DNA of 64,000 nt from Herbaspirillum sp. AP02 (GTDB lineage Bacteria; Pseudomonadota; Gammaproteobacteria; Burkholderiales; Burkholderiaceae_D): NCBI RefSeq assembly GCF_015767275.1, contig NZ_JADWMY010000005.1, forward strand, positions 124,001 through 188,000, read 5' to 3'. The number at the start of each line of letters is the position of its first letter. The first letter of the stretch is position 1. A model generated the notes under the pieces. The model saw only the letters and a program-made list of their open reading frames with translations. It was not told where the DNA came from and searched no databases. A program made the translations under genes and the position numbers. Of this stretch, positions 41,851-53,949 are shown one piece after another.

Positions 41851-42606
41851 TTGATCGTCTACGAATACCCTTTCAATGAGCGTATTCGCACGCTGCTGCG
41901 ACTGGAAGACCTCTACGAGAAATTCGTCTTCTTCCTGCACCAGGAAAGCCCGCATCAGCATCACATCGCCCTGGCCACCATTTTCGAAATGCTGGAGGTC
42001 GCCGGACGTGCCGACCTCAAGTCCGACCTGCTGCAAGAACTGGAACGGCAGAAACAGATCCTGCTGGCCTACCAGTCCAACCCCAATGTCGAGCCCGAGA
42101 TGCTCAACGCCATCCTGGCCGAGGTAGACCAGGCCAGCAGCGCCCTCGCGGCGGCGCAAGGCAAGACCGGCCAGAATATCCGCGACAACGAATGGCTGAT
42201 GAGCATCCGCGGCCGCACCATCATTCCGGGCGGCGCCTGCGAATTCGACCTGCCGGCCTATTACGCCTGGCAACAGCATTCCTTCGAGCGTCGCTTCCAG
42301 GACATCTCCAACTGGTTCGCCCCGCTGATCCCCTTGTTCGACGCGATCGGCATCGTCATGCGCCTGCTGCGCGAATCGGGCCATGCCGTGAAGATCAACG
42401 CCGAAGGCGGCAGTTACCAGCAGATGCTGCAAGGCAAGGTCTACCAGATGCTGCGCCTGTCGCTGGATATCGATCTGGGGGCGATCCCCGAGATTTCCGC
42501 CAACAAGTACATGCTGTGGGTGCGTTTCACCCAGCAGGATGGCGACGAGAAGCCGCGCTCCTTCGAGGGTGAAGTCCCCTTCGAACTGGCCCTGTGCGGC
42601 TTTTGA
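41851..42606 (+). CDS. zapD: Cell division protein ZapD
   Basis: 251 residues from TTG 41851; an ATG 5 bases earlier is out of frame. ZapD bundles FtsZ filaments and helps early Z-ring assembly. The family sequence is clear: [24 protein letters not shown] at the start (landmark), [19 protein letters not shown], a helical N-terminal domain to about 115, and a C-terminal beta domain with [17 protein letters not shown] and the conserved WVRFTQ strand. FtsZ itself is encoded 12 kb away. It is followed 29 bp later by yacG. Confidence 0.94.
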   Translation: MIVYEYPFNERIRTLLRLEDLYEKFVFFLHQESPHQHHIALATIFEMLEVAGRADLKSDLLQELERQKQILLAYQSNPNVEPEMLNAILAEVDQASSALAAAQGKTGQNIRDNEWLMSIRGRTIIPGGACEFDLPAYYAWQQHSFERRFQDISNWFAPLIPLFDAIGIVMRLLRESGHAVKINAEGGSYQQMLQGKVYQMLRLSLDIDLGAIPEISANKYMLWVRFTQQDGDEKPRSFEGEVPFELALCGF

Positions 42607-42635
42607 CCTGTAACGAACGAATTGACGTAACGCGT

Positions 42636-42821
42636 ATGGCGACGATAGTGGATTGCCCGACCTGTGGCACCAAGGTGGAATGGAGTGAAAAGAACAAGTA
42701 TCGGCCGTTCTGCTCCGAACGCTGCAAGCAAATCGACCTGGGCGCCTGGGCGGAAGAAAAGTACACCATCCCCGCAGTGAACCTGCCGCTGGAAGACGAA
42801 GGGGACAAGCCCGTACAGTGA
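42636..42821 (+). CDS. yacG: DNA gyrase inhibitor YacG
   Basis: 61 residues from ATG 42636. YacG is a small zinc protein that binds GyrB. The four Cys are [11 protein letters not shown] (about residues 7-10) and [14 protein letters not shown] (about 26-30), exactly the family pattern. The acidic tail (EDEGDKPVQ) overlaps a terminator: the stop codon lies in the hairpin loop. It is the last gene of the pilBCD-coaE-zapD unit. Confidence 0.95.
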   Translation: MATIVDCPTCGTKVEWSEKNKYRPFCSERCKQIDLGAWAEEKYTIPAVNLPLEDEGDKPVQ

Positions 42822-42834
42822 TGACGGGCTTTTT
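42807..42834 (+). terminator. Intrinsic terminator overlapping the 3' end of yacG
   Basis: AAGCCCGT (42807-42814) pairs with ACGGGCTT (42824-42831), followed by a T5 run. The left arm is coding sequence of yacG and the loop contains its stop codon. Confidence 0.85.
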
Positions 42835-42902
42835 CCTTCACATTTGCTCAAATCCCCGCTTTTGAATCCTGCATGGCGGCCAAGGCCAGGGCCTGAGCAC
42901 GG

Positions 42903-43316
42903 TCACGCCTGCTCGCCGTAGCGCAACTGGTCCAGCCACTGGATCAGGGGAATCGTCGCCGGCAGCAGCGGTTGCACCCCCACGCTCCCCTGCCAGGCAA
43001 AGGCCTGGCCTTCCAGGCTTTGCGGTTCGCCGCGCCACTGGCGGCTGATGTAGAAATGCAGGCGCACATGGGCATGCGGATAGACGTGTTCGACGCCGCA
43101 CCAGGGCTCGCCGTCCAGCACCTCGATGCCCAGCTCTTCCTTGAACTCCCGCTGCAGGGCCGCGAAGATGCTTTCTCCCGGCTCCACCTTGCCGCCCGGG
43201 AACTCCCAGTAACCGGCATAGGGCTTGCCTTCCGGGCGCTGGCCCAGCAGCACGTCGCCGTTGGGCTGCATCAGGATGCCCACGGCGACGTCGATCGGCT
43301 TGGCGGCCTGGCTCAT
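42903..43316 (-). CDS. mutT: 8-oxo-dGTP diphosphatase MutT-like Nudix hydrolase
   Basis: 137 residues from ATG 43316, whose A is shared with the stop codon of the upstream ATPase gene. MutT removes oxidised dGTP and prevents A:T to C:G errors. The Nudix box GX5EX7REUXEEXGU is complete from residue 42 (GKVEPGESIFAALQREFKEE plus LGI). The start IDVAVGILMQPNGDVLLGQRP and PYAGYWEFPGG match MutT proper. It is the second gene of a two-gene operon with the DUF815 ATPase. Confidence 0.92.
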   Translation of the reverse strand: MSQAAKPIDVAVGILMQPNGDVLLGQRPEGKPYAGYWEFPGGKVEPGESIFAALQREFKEELGIEVLDGEPWCGVEHVYPHAHVRLHFYISRQWRGEPQSLEGQAFAWQGSVGVQPLLPATIPLIQWLDQLRYGEQA

Positions 43317-44191
43317 CAGGCTTGCGCCTTGCCGGCGTAATCGCGGGCGAATTGCCAAGCCACGCGACCCGAGCGGGAACTGCGTTGCAACGCCCAGCGC
43401 AGCGCATCGGCACGGGCCTCGGCGATCTGGGCATCGGTGCAGCCGAAGTGGCGCAGCCAGTGGGCGACGATGTCCAGGAAGTCATCCTGCTTGAAGGGAT
43501 AGAAGGTCACCCACAGGCCGAAGCGCTCGGAGAGCGAAATCTTTTCTTCCACCGTCTCGCCGGGATGCAGGTCGCCGTCCTCGGTGTGGGTATAGGTGCT
43601 GTTGTCGGAGAGGCGCTCCGGCATCAGGTGGCGGCGGTTGGAGGTGGCGTAGATCAGCACATTGTCGGACTGGGCCGCGATGCTGCCGTCCAGCGCCACC
43701 TTCAGCGCCTTGTAGCCACCCTCGCCTTCCTCGAAGGAAAGATCGTCGCAGAAGACGATGAAGCGCTCCGGGCGTGCGGTCACCAGCTCGACGATGTCCT
43801 GCAGGTCGTGCAGGTCGTCCTTGTCGACCTCGATCAGGCGTAGGCCGCGGTCGGCGTACTGGTTCAGGCAGGCCTTGATCAGCGAAGACTTGCCGGTGCC
43901 ACGCGCACCGGTCAGCAGCACGTTGTTGGCGGGACGGCCTTCAACGAACTGGCGGGTGTTCTGGTCAATCTGTTCCTTTTGCGGGCCGATATTGTGCAGG
44001 TCGGACAGGCCGATCCGCGAAATCTGGCCCACGGCCTGCAGGTAGCCGGCGCGCTGGGCAGTGGCACCGCGCCAGCGGAAGGCGACGGCGCTGCTCCAGT
44101 CTGGCTCGCGGGCGGCGGCATTGGGCAGGATGGCTTCGACGCGCGCCAGCAAGGCTTCGGCACGCTGCAGGAATTGGTCTAACTGGGTCAT
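43316..44191 (-). CDS. DUF815 AAA+-like ATPase
   Basis: 291 residues from ATG 44191. The ATPase core has Walker A LLTGARGTGKSSLIKA (about 96-111), Walker B IVFCDDLSFEEGE, sensor 1 VLIYATSNRRHL and sensor 2 near SRSGRVAWQFAR. DUF815 proteins are widespread and of unknown function; their location next to mutT and zapD/yacG in betaproteobacteria is recurrent. No transmembrane segment. The stop overlaps the mutT start by one base, so translation is coupled. An inverted repeat lies upstream at 44309-44342. Confidence 0.9.
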   Translation of the reverse strand: MTQLDQFLQRAEALLARVEAILPNAAAREPDWSSAVAFRWRGATAQRAGYLQAVGQISRIGLSDLHNIGPQKEQIDQNTRQFVEGRPANNVLLTGARGTGKSSLIKACLNQYADRGLRLIEVDKDDLHDLQDIVELVTARPERFIVFCDDLSFEEGEGGYKALKVALDGSIAAQSDNVLIYATSNRRHLMPERLSDNSTYTHTEDGDLHPGETVEEKISLSERFGLWVTFYPFKQDDFLDIVAHWLRHFGCTDAQIAEARADALRWALQRSSRSGRVAWQFARDYAGKAQA

Positions 44192-44308
44192 GGTGATCGG
44201 TGCCTGGGATGGGCTTGAGAGTAGATGCGACGCCACATTGTGGCGCAACACGGCAGCGGCCGGCGTGAATTAAATTGTTCCGAGGGCGCGGGCATTCATG
44301 TTGCCGCC

Positions 44309-44342
44309 ACCATCCCGGGCGCGCCGCCAGCCCGGGGATGGT
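44309..44342. repeat. GC-rich inverted repeat between argJ and the DUF815 gene
   Basis: ACCATCCCGGGC (44309-44320) pairs with GCCCGGGGATGGT (44330-44342), one bulged G, around a 9-base loop. There is no T run on either strand, so it is not an obvious intrinsic terminator; it may still stabilise the argJ mRNA end or act with Rho. Confidence 0.6.
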
Positions 44343-44380
44343 GGGCTGGCGGGTGCGCGGTGACAGCTCCTGTCAGGGGA

Positions 44381-45616
44381 TCAGGAACGGTAGTCGGCGT
44401 TGATCGATACGTAGTCGTGCGACAGGTCGCAGGTCCAGATGGAAGCCTTGGCCGTGCCGCGCGCCAGCTTCACGCGGACCACGATCTCGGCCTTCTTCAT
44501 GACGCGCTGACCGTCTTCCTCGCGGTAGTCGGGGTTGCGGCCGCCGTCCTTGGCGACCCAGACATCGTCCAGCCAGAGGTTGATCCTGGACACATCCAGG
44601 TCGTCGATGCCGGCATAGCCGATGGCGGCCAGGATGCGGCCCAGGTTCGGATCGGAGGCGAAGAAGGCGGTCTTGACCAGCGGCGAGTGGCCGATGGAAT
44701 AGGCGATCTGGCGGCATTCCTCGACACTCTTGCCGTCTTCCACGGCCACTTCGATGAACTTGGTGGCGCCTTCGCCATCGCGCACGATCTGGTGCGCCAG
44801 GTGTTGCGAGAGGTCGGTGACGGCCGCAGCCAGCTGCTGGTACTCATCGCTGTCGGCGCTGGTGATCTCCAGTTCGCCGGCACCGGTGGCCATCAGGATG
44901 AAGGAATCGTTGGTCGAGGTGTCGCCATCGATGGTGATGCAGTTGAAGGAGTGATCAGCGGCATCCTTGACCAGCTGGTTCAGCAGCGCCTGTGGCAGCT
45001 TGGCGTCGAAGGCCAGGAAGCCCAGCATGGTGGCCATGTTGGGCTTGATCATGCCGGCGCCCTTGCTGATGCCGGTCATCACCACCTGCTTGCCGCCGAT
45101 GCTCAGGGTGCGCGAAGCCGCCTTGGGCTGGGTGTCGGTGGTCATGATGGACTCGGCCGCGTTGAACCAGTTATCGGCCTTGAGGTTGCCGATGGCCTGT
45201 GGCAGGCCGGCGATGATGCGCTCTGCCGGCAACGGCTCCAGGATCACGCCGGTGGAAAACGGCAGGATCTGCTGCGGCTCCATGCCCATCTGCTGGGCCA
45301 GGGCGGCGCAGACCGACCTGGCGCGCTGCAGGCCTTCTTCACCGGTGCCGGCGTTGGCATTGCCGGTATTGATGACCAGCGCACGGATGGGCTTGGCGGC
45401 GCTCAACTGGGCCAGGTTGGCCTGGCAGATCTGCACCGGTGCAGCGCAGAAGCGGTTCTTGGTGAATACGCCGGCCACGGTGGCGGTCTCGGCCAGCTTC
45501 ATGACCAGCACGTCCTTGCGATTGGCCTTGCGCACGCCCGCTTCGGCATGGCCGAGTTCGATGCCGGCAACGGCTTTGAGGTCGGAAGAGACGGGGATCG
45601 GGGAATTGACGGCCAT
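44381..45616 (-). CDS. argJ: Bifunctional ornithine acetyltransferase/N-acetylglutamate synthase
   Basis: 411 residues. ArgJ makes ornithine from N-acetylornithine and recycles the acetyl group in arginine synthesis. The self-cleavage motif is present, [14 protein letters not shown]; the protein is cut between Ala and Thr of MAT, and Thr becomes the nucleophile. The conserved [11 protein letters not shown] (about 83-93) and the C-terminal [17 protein letters not shown] are typical. The gene stands alone between the DUF815/mutT pair and the GDSL gene. Confidence 0.96.
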   Translation of the reverse strand: MAVNSPIPVSSDLKAVAGIELGHAEAGVRKANRKDVLVMKLAETATVAGVFTKNRFCAAPVQICQANLAQLSAAKPIRALVINTGNANAGTGEEGLQRARSVCAALAQQMGMEPQQILPFSTGVILEPLPAERIIAGLPQAIGNLKADNWFNAAESIMTTDTQPKAASRTLSIGGKQVVMTGISKGAGMIKPNMATMLGFLAFDAKLPQALLNQLVKDAADHSFNCITIDGDTSTNDSFILMATGAGELEITSADSDEYQQLAAAVTDLSQHLAHQIVRDGEGATKFIEVAVEDGKSVEECRQIAYSIGHSPLVKTAFFASDPNLGRILAAIGYAGIDDLDVSRINLWLDDVWVAKDGGRNPDYREEDGQRVMKKAEIVVRVKLARGTAKASIWTCDLSHDYVSINADYRS

Positions 45617-45651
45617 GGCGAGCTTTCAGCGTAAAAATCGGAACGCGTATT

Positions 45652-46422
45652 TTAAACACTTTCCGTCACCGGCTGATGACGCAGGACGCCGGTTTCGACG
45701 ATCTCGGCGCATATCAAGGCACACATCTCGGCCCACCGGGCATACTGGCCGGGGCCGGGATGGAAGCCGTCCTGCGCCATCTCCTGCGGCAACGTCCATT
45801 GCAGCAAGCAATAGCGCAACGCCGGGTCACGCCCTATCCAGGCGCGCAATGCGCGGTCCAGCTTATGGGCGCAGCGGCCCAGATACCAGCGCAGCGGCTG
45901 CGGCGCCAGTGGCAGCAGATGCATGGGTGGCAAGCCCGAAAAGACGATGTGCTCCACGCCGGCCTGCGCCCTCAGGCGCTCGCTCAGCTGGCGCAGGTTG
46001 GCGAGGTAACGGCGGGCCGACATCTGCGAGGTCACGTCGTTGACGCCCAGCGCCACCACCAGCACGGTGGCCGGGCCGATCTCGTGACGCGCCAGCAGGT
46101 CCAGGGCTTCCAGCGAATTGACGCCGCTCTGCGCCACCAGTTGCCAGGCCACCGGCCGGCCGCTGCGGGCCGCGAGGTGGCGCGCCAGCGGTTGCGCCAG
46201 TGCCTGCTCCTGATGCTCCACGCCGACGCCGGCGGCCGAGGAATCCCCGACCACCAGCACCTGCAGCGGCGCGGTGGCGGCGCTGGCGCTGACATCGCTG
46301 GCCGGTATCTCCACGCCGCTGCGCGGGCCGGTCGCCTCGGGCAGGCGCAATGCGGTCTTGCGCAGGCGCCTGCCCTGCAGCAACAGCAGCGGTCCGAGCA
46401 GGATCTTGGCCAGGATCAACAT
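45652..46422 (-). CDS. GDSL-like (SGNH) esterase/lipase, membrane-anchored
   Basis: 256 residues. The N-terminus has a hydrophobic stretch (LILAKILLGPLLLLQG, 2-17) followed by a basic tract, so the protein is anchored with the catalytic domain outside or is a signal-anchor protein. The SGNH blocks are visible: block I VVGDSSAAGVG with the nucleophile Ser (about residue 60), block III GVNDVTSQ with Asn, and block V DGFHPGPGQYARWAE with the Asp-His pair. The substrate is unknown; esterified glycans or lipids are typical. It follows the DUF2272 gene by 12 bp and probably forms an operon with it. Confidence 0.85.
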   Translation of the reverse strand: MLILAKILLGPLLLLQGRRLRKTALRLPEATGPRSGVEIPASDVSASAATAPLQVLVVGDSSAAGVGVEHQEQALAQPLARHLAARSGRPVAWQLVAQSGVNSLEALDLLARHEIGPATVLVVALGVNDVTSQMSARRYLANLRQLSERLRAQAGVEHIVFSGLPPMHLLPLAPQPLRWYLGRCAHKLDRALRAWIGRDPALRYCLLQWTLPQEMAQDGFHPGPGQYARWAEMCALICAEIVETGVLRHQPVTESV

Positions 46423-46434
46423 GCGGTCCGCCGC

Positions 46435-47235
46435 TCAGGGCAGCAGGTTCTTGACCACCACCAGCCAGGGCCGCTGTGCGATCGGCTGTGCCCGACCCTG
46501 CTCATCGACCGGGATCAGCGATTCGGACACCGAGTTGAAGACATTGCCGCCGATCACGCCGGCCCAGCCATCATCGGCATGGACTTCCACTACCATGTCG
46601 CAATGCCCGGCCAGGCCGGGGCGAATCTCGTCGATGGAAGTCACATTGTTGTTGCCACGCGGGGCACAGATCAGATCGCCGGGCGTGAGCGGCTCACTCT
46701 CAGGTGGACGTAGCACGAATTGCGGCGAGGGACGCGACTGGCGATCCTTGAGGAAGCTCAGATAGTTGAAATGGGTTTCGTTGGGCGCAAAGTCCTGTGG
46801 CGCCACATTGCTGCTGACCATCAGCCAGGAAATGAAAGCGGCCGACCAGGCCTGCTGGCAGTCGGCGCCGGTCAGGTTCTTGCCGACTGCATGCCAGTAT
46901 TCGGCCACGCGCTGCACCGCCTCGCCTTCATCTTCCAGCAGGCCCAGGCGCGGGGCGCTGAAGGGCTCGTGCCGCATGTCGATCTGCTGGTTGCCGAAGA
47001 AATCCCACTCGGCCTTGGCTGCCGCCACCAGGGCGGCGCGGGTGGGCGCGGCGGTGCTGATGGCCACCGCCGGTACGCCGGTATTGGTGACCGGCACGGA
47101 GGGCGTGACCGGCGCATAACCGGCGTTGTCGCTGTCGCGCCATTGCGGCAGGGGTGAGGAGGCGCAGCCGGCCAGCAACAGAGTGGCTGCCAGTGCGCTG
47201 CATAGGACGGGGCGGGAAAACGTGGCGGATGTCAT
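46435..47235 (-). CDS. DUF2272-type lipoprotein
   Basis: 266 residues. A lipobox is present (ATLLLAGCASS, Cys at about 24), so it is probably attached to the inner or outer membrane. The mature domain carries the DUF2272 pattern: WDFFGNQQIDM, ADCQQAWSAAFISWLMVSSNV with the catalytic-looking Cys, ICAPRGNNNVTSIDEI and AGHCDMVVEV with a His. The ordered Cys, His and Asn resemble an NlpC/P60 or amidase-like fold; DUF2272 is related to these. Its role is unknown. It may act on the same envelope substrate as the GDSL enzyme encoded downstream. Confidence 0.75.
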   Translation of the reverse strand: MTSATFSRPVLCSALAATLLLAGCASSPLPQWRDSDNAGYAPVTPSVPVTNTGVPAVAISTAAPTRAALVAAAKAEWDFFGNQQIDMRHEPFSAPRLGLLEDEGEAVQRVAEYWHAVGKNLTGADCQQAWSAAFISWLMVSSNVAPQDFAPNETHFNYLSFLKDRQSRPSPQFVLRPPESEPLTPGDLICAPRGNNNVTSIDEIRPGLAGHCDMVVEVHADDGWAGVIGGNVFNSVSESLIPVDEQGRAQPIAQRPWLVVVKNLLP

Positions 47236-47347
47236 CTTCTTGTTCTCCTGGAGGGCGGACCATCTGGCAGACCATGGCTGCCGGTGCGCTCATCATAAGG
47301 CCTAAGGCCGGCCGGGTTGCAAAGGGCACACGGGCAGCACACCCAGC

Positions 47348-47393
47348 AAAAAGGCCGTTCACCCGGGCGGGGGAACGGCCTTCTCTGGGACGA
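47348..47393 (-). terminator. Intrinsic terminator of secA
   Basis: On the minus strand AAGGCCGTTC pairs with GAACGGCCTT around a 12-base loop, followed by T5 in the right arm. It lies just after the secA stop codon. Confidence 0.88.
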
Positions 47394-47415
47394 GCGGGCG
47401 ATCAGGCGAAAGTGA

Positions 47416-50169
<2,754 letters not shown>

Positions 50170-50268
50170 GCTTGGATTCTATAAAAGCGCCGATGGACGA
50201 TCCGGCAGATAGACGTTTGGCACCCGGCCGTGGGGTTCCGGCCGACAACGCCCGAAAATAAACCATGG

Positions 50269-50277
50269 ATTTTAGCA
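50269..50277 (-). promoter_or_regulatory. Extended -10 candidate upstream of secA
   Basis: TGCTAAAAT on the minus strand fits the extended -10 form TGnTATAAT with one mismatch and lies 100 bp before the secA ATG. No -35 at proper distance was seen. Confidence 0.35.
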
Positions 50278-50428
50278 CGCAGGCCCGCGCCAATGGCTTT
50301 ACGGCCCGGCCTGAGGCGGTAAAGCCTTAGATCGGGCAGGTTTGCAAGGTTTCAAGGTGGAAGGGGCGCGTGAAGAAATATTCAGGCCGGCGCGCCCGCC
50401 CGGTGGATGCCGCCCGTGGGTGCAGGGC

Positions 50429-51406
50429 TCAGCGGCCAGCCACGAATACCGGCATCTGCTTGGGCTGGTTGCCGCCATTGGCGCCCAGCGCCAGGAACTT
50501 GCGCGGATCCTGGGCAATACCACGGATGCGCACCTCGAAATGCAGGTGGGCGCCGGTGGAACGGCCGGTGGAGCCGACATCGGCCACATGCTGACCGCGC
50601 TTGACGATATCGCCCACCTTCACGAACAGGCGCGATGCGTGGGCGTAGCGGGTGATGATGTTGTTGCCATGGTCGATTTCCAGCATGTTGCCAAACTGGT
50701 AATGATATTCCGAGGCGATCACCACCCCGGCGGCGGCGGCCACGATGCGGGTGCCGACCGGTGCCGGGAAGTCCAGGCCTTCGTGAAAGGCGTTGTGACC
50801 GGTGAAGGGGTCCAGGCGCCAGCCGAAGCTGGACGAATTGTAGGCAACGTTGACCGGCTGGTTGGTCGGCAACAGGCGTGACTTGATCTTGTCGCCCATC
50901 AGGGTGGACTCGACGGCATTGAGGTAATCGGTGCGATGCCCGGCGTCCAGGGCCAGGTTGTCCAGCATGCGGCGCAACTCGTCCAGGCCGACATCACGGC
51001 CCGGGCCAGCCAGGCTGGAGACTTCGGCGCCGCCGCGACCGGGCGACTCCTTGAAATTGAATTCCTCGGGACGAATGCCGGCCAGGCCCTGCACCCGCTC
51101 GCCCAGCGCATCCAGGCGCATCATCTGGGCCTGCATCTCGCCGACCTTGACGGCCATCATGGCCAGGTTTTCCTTGAGGAATTTTTCGTTGCGGCCGTCC
51201 TCTTCCTGGCTCATCGATACTGCCAGCTTGTGCAACAAGGGGGATGCATCGGGGTCACCGGCCTGGCGCAGCAGGAAGTAGGTGATCAGCGTCGACGAGC
51301 CGGCGATCAGGCCGACCAGCAGGAACATCATGATGAACAGATGCTTGCTGCCCAAGGTGACCGAACGGGCTTTGGTGAAACGGGGGTGCAGCAGGATAAT
51401 TTGCAT
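50429..51406 (-). CDS. M23 family metallopeptidase (LytM-type murein endopeptidase)
   Basis: 325 residues. One N-terminal membrane helix (MMFLLVGLIAGSSTLITYFLL, about 26-46) anchors the protein, with a helical region after it (LDALGERVQGLAG). The M23 domain (about 185-290) has the zinc ligands His and Asp in AFHEGLDFPAPVG, His in TGAHLHFEVRIRG, and the YAHAS core. Such enzymes cut peptidoglycan cross-links or activate amidases. The gene is divergent from dciA by 53 bp and upstream of secA, a conserved arrangement in betaproteobacteria. Confidence 0.9.
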   Translation of the reverse strand: MQIILLHPRFTKARSVTLGSKHLFIMMFLLVGLIAGSSTLITYFLLRQAGDPDASPLLHKLAVSMSQEEDGRNEKFLKENLAMMAVKVGEMQAQMMRLDALGERVQGLAGIRPEEFNFKESPGRGGAEVSSLAGPGRDVGLDELRRMLDNLALDAGHRTDYLNAVESTLMGDKIKSRLLPTNQPVNVAYNSSSFGWRLDPFTGHNAFHEGLDFPAPVGTRIVAAAAGVVIASEYHYQFGNMLEIDHGNNIITRYAHASRLFVKVGDIVKRGQHVADVGSTGRSTGAHLHFEVRIRGIAQDPRKFLALGANGGNQPKQMPVFVAGR

Positions 51407-51459
51407 CTTTGCTCCTTGGTCTCCGGCCGGTCAGACACCGGATGTGATAAGGTTTAAAG

Positions 51460-52014
51460 ATGAAGTACCCATCTACGTTCACCCCTTATCGCCCTGCCCC
51501 CACGAGCGCCCAACGCATGGCGAAGAGCACGAAGGGAGCCGCGGATTTCTTGCGGTCGAATTCGACGATGGCGGCGCTCTTGCCCGCCCTGGCTCGCATG
51601 GGCACGCTGCAGCAGTCGGTCGCCGCGTCGTTGCCGGCGATGTTTGCCGCGTGTCAGATCTTGCAGTTCGAAGCTGGCGTGCTGGTCATGAGCGCACCCA
51701 ATGCAGCGCTGGCGGCCCGGTTGAAGCAGCAAACCCCGAGGCTGCAGGACCGCCTGCTGAAGGACGGATGGCAGGTTAATTCAATCCGAATCAAAGTGCA
51801 AGTTGGCAAAACTGCCCCTCCACCTCCGCCCAAACGGGTGCTGGAGCTGACCGACGGCGCCCTCTCCTCCTTCGCCGAGCTCAGCAGTACGCTGGCCAGC
51901 GACCCGCGCAGTCAGGGTCTGAAGGAGGCGATCGATGCCATGATACGGCGTCGCGACGGGCGCAGATCGACCAAGCAGGCAGGGGAATCGTCGCCATTTC
52001 CCGAGGGAAGCTAG
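51460..52014 (+). CDS. dciA: DciA/DUF721 family protein
   Basis: 184 residues from ATG 51460 (AAGG 8 bases upstream). DciA loads or assists the replicative helicase DnaB in bacteria that lack DnaC. The DUF721 core is about 40-115: LPALARMGTLQQSVAASLPAMFAACQILQFEAGVLVMSAPNAALAARLKQQ (cited as landmark by position 42-92). The C-terminal part is Pro-rich (TAPPPPPKR) with a conserved hydrophobic segment. This helicase-loader family is standard in betaproteobacteria, so the assignment is firm on family and less on the detailed role. Confidence 0.88.
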   Translation: MKYPSTFTPYRPAPTSAQRMAKSTKGAADFLRSNSTMAALLPALARMGTLQQSVAASLPAMFAACQILQFEAGVLVMSAPNAALAARLKQQTPRLQDRLLKDGWQVNSIRIKVQVGKTAPPPPPKRVLELTDGALSSFAELSSTLASDPRSQGLKEAIDAMIRRRDGRRSTKQAGESSPFPEGS

Positions 52015-52078
52015 AGCCGCCCGCCCCTGTCCTGATAAAAGATTTACAAGATTTTTTACCAGCCCACTCTGCAGCGCC

Positions 52079-52112
52079 AAAAAGAAACGCCCCGGTCCAG
52101 GCCGGGGCGTCT
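52079..52112 (-). terminator. Intrinsic terminator of lpxC
   Basis: On the minus strand ACGCCCCGG pairs with CCGGGGCGT around a 6-base loop, followed by a T-rich tail TTTCTTTTT. It lies 34 bp after the lpxC stop and also near the dciA end. Confidence 0.85.
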
Positions 52113-52145
52113 GCATTTGAGGACTGCTGCTGTGCGGTTAAGCGA

Positions 52146-53081
52146 TCAGTTCAGCGCCCACTCCTGCTTGGCCTGCATGACGTAGGTCTGCGGCGCCTGT
52201 TCCAGCTTGTCGAAGCTGACGATTTCATAAGCATCGGGTTGCGACAGCAGCTCGCGCAGCAGCAGGTTGTTCAGTCCGTGACCGGACTTGTGGGCGTCGT
52301 AGCTGGCCAGCAGGGGATGGCCGATGATGTAGAGGTCGCCGATGGCGTCCAGGATCTTGTGGCGCACGAACTCGTTGTCGTAGCGCAAGCCGTCGGCATT
52401 GAGGATGCGGTACTCATCCATGACGATGGCGTTCTCGAACGAACCGCCCCGCGCCAGGCCCATGCCGCGCAGGGTTTCGACGTCCTGCATGAAACCGAAG
52501 GTACGCGCGCGCGCGATTTCCTTGACGTAGGAGTCGATGCCAAAATCGACCTCGGCCACCTGACCGGTACCATCCACGGCGGGATGGTTGAATTCGATGA
52601 AGAACTTCAGGCGGAAACCGTCATAGGGTTCCAGGCGCGCCCATTTTTCCTTGTCGCCGCTGCCTTCACGCACTTCCACCGGTTTCTTGACGCGGATGAA
52701 TTTCTTGGCCGCATTCTGCTCCTGCAGGCCGGCCTGCTGCAGCAGGAAGACGAAGGACGAGGCCGAGCCATCCATGATGGGGATTTCTTCGGCGGTCAGG
52801 TCGATATACAGGTTGTCGATGCCCAGGCCGGCGCAGGCCGAGAGCAGGTGTTCGACGGTGGAAACCTTGGCGCCATCCTTGGTCAGGGTCGAGGCCATGC
52901 GGGTGTCGCCCACGCCGGTGGCCATCATCGGCAGCTCGACCACCGGGTCCAGATCGACGCGACGGAAGATGATGCCGGTGTCGGGCGCGGCCGGACGCAG
53001 GGTCAGCTCGACCTTGGTGCCGGAGTGCAGACCGACGCCCGTGGTCTTGACCAGATTCTTGATTGTGCGCTGTTTCAACAT
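52146..53081 (-). CDS. lpxC: UDP-3-O-acyl-N-acetylglucosamine deacetylase
   Basis: 311 residues from ATG 53081. LpxC is the committed step of lipid A synthesis. Zinc ligands and catalytic residues are present: STVEHLLSA (His about 78), [19 protein letters not shown] (His and Asp) and KSGHGLNN (catalytic His). The start [21 protein letters not shown] is characteristic. It follows the peroxiredoxin gene, separated by 179 bp and a terminator-like hairpin, and has its own terminator downstream. Confidence 0.96.
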   Translation of the reverse strand: MLKQRTIKNLVKTTGVGLHSGTKVELTLRPAAPDTGIIFRRVDLDPVVELPMMATGVGDTRMASTLTKDGAKVSTVEHLLSACAGLGIDNLYIDLTAEEIPIMDGSASSFVFLLQQAGLQEQNAAKKFIRVKKPVEVREGSGDKEKWARLEPYDGFRLKFFIEFNHPAVDGTGQVAEVDFGIDSYVKEIARARTFGFMQDVETLRGMGLARGGSFENAIVMDEYRILNADGLRYDNEFVRHKILDAIGDLYIIGHPLLASYDAHKSGHGLNNLLLRELLSQPDAYEIVSFDKLEQAPQTYVMQAKQEWALN

Positions 53082-53215
53082 CCAGTCATTATAGCCAAGA
53101 TGCCTTCTCGCCGCCCCGCCACGGCGCGGCTTTGTTGCAAATCGTTCCCATCTGCAAAGACCCGCCAGTGCGATCTCGGGACGACTTCTTGCAAGGCTTG
53201 CCATTTCCACAAAGC

Positions 53216-53241
53216 AAAACGGCATGCCGCAGCATGCCGTT
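53216..53241 (-). terminator. Intrinsic terminator of the peroxiredoxin gene
   Basis: On the minus strand AACGGCATGC pairs with GCATGCCGTT around a 4-base loop, followed by a short T run. It lies 20 bp past the peroxiredoxin stop. Confidence 0.78.
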
Positions 53242-53260
53242 GCAGGATTCCCGGAGGAAA

Positions 53261-53767
53261 TCAGCCCAGTTGGCCCAGCAGGGTCTCGGCGTTGGAGACC
53301 TCGAACTTGCCCGGGGCTTCCAGGTTCAGCTGCTTGACCACGCCATCTTCGAGCAGCATCGAATAGCGTTGCGAGCGCACGCCCATGTTGCGTTCGGTCA
53401 GGTCGAACTCCATGCCCAGTGCCTTGGTGAGGGTGGCGCTGCCGTCGCCGAACATGCGCACGATGCCGGTGGCCTTCTGGTCGCGCCCCCAGGCGCCCAT
53501 GACGAAGGCGTCGTTGACCGAAAGGCACCAGATCTCGTCCACACCCTTGGCCTTGAACTGTTCCGCCAGGGCGATGTAGCCCGGCACGTGCTTGGCCGAA
53601 CAGGTCGGGGTGAAGGCGCCGGGCAGGGCAAACAAGGCAATCTTCTTGCCCTTGACCAGGTCGGACACCTTGAAGGCGTTGGGGCCCAGGCTGCAGCCTT
53701 CGGTCTCGGTCTCGATGAATTCGGTCAGGGTGCCTTCGGGCAGGCGGTCGCCGATCTTGATGGTCAT
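53261..53767 (-). CDS. Prx5-type peroxiredoxin
   Basis: 168 residues, cytosolic, no signal peptide. The Prx5 active site is [16 protein letters not shown] with the peroxidatic Cys near residue 56. Further landmarks are [32 protein letters not shown] and [17 protein letters not shown]. It should reduce hydrogen or alkyl peroxides with thioredoxin or glutathione. Two more Cys are near residues 25 and 81 (TEGCSLG and IWCLSVN). The gene is regularly placed between ftsZ and lpxC in Burkholderiales. Confidence 0.92.
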   Translation of the reverse strand: MTIKIGDRLPEGTLTEFIETETEGCSLGPNAFKVSDLVKGKKIALFALPGAFTPTCSAKHVPGYIALAEQFKAKGVDEIWCLSVNDAFVMGAWGRDQKATGIVRMFGDGSATLTKALGMEFDLTERNMGVRSQRYSMLLEDGVVKQLNLEAPGKFEVSNAETLLGQLG

Positions 53768-53860
53768 GGTGTTTCCTCGTCTGGTTGTATAAATGATCTA
53801 GGTGATGAATCTGGCCCGATTGATCAATCGGACAGATGAGTTGCCCGCAGGCGACGCACG

Positions 53861-53890
53861 AAAAAACGCCGCGCACCAGGCGCGGCGTTA
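53861..53890 (-). terminator. Intrinsic terminator of ftsZ
   Basis: On the minus strand AACGCCGCG pairs with CGCGGCGTT around a 7-base loop, followed by T6. It lies about 60 bp after the ftsZ stop and separates the division cluster from the peroxiredoxin gene. Confidence 0.88.
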
Positions 53891-53949
53891 GTATGCCTTG
53901 GAACCGGCCGGCCTGCTGCGACTGTGCAGGCCAGCGGTGAAGACCCGAC

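Noticed and set aside
52146-53876. LpxC with a 265-residue N-terminal extension
   Set aside because: The upstream part is the out-of-frame reading of the peroxiredoxin gene; LpxC starts at 53081 with the normal MLKQRTIK sequence.
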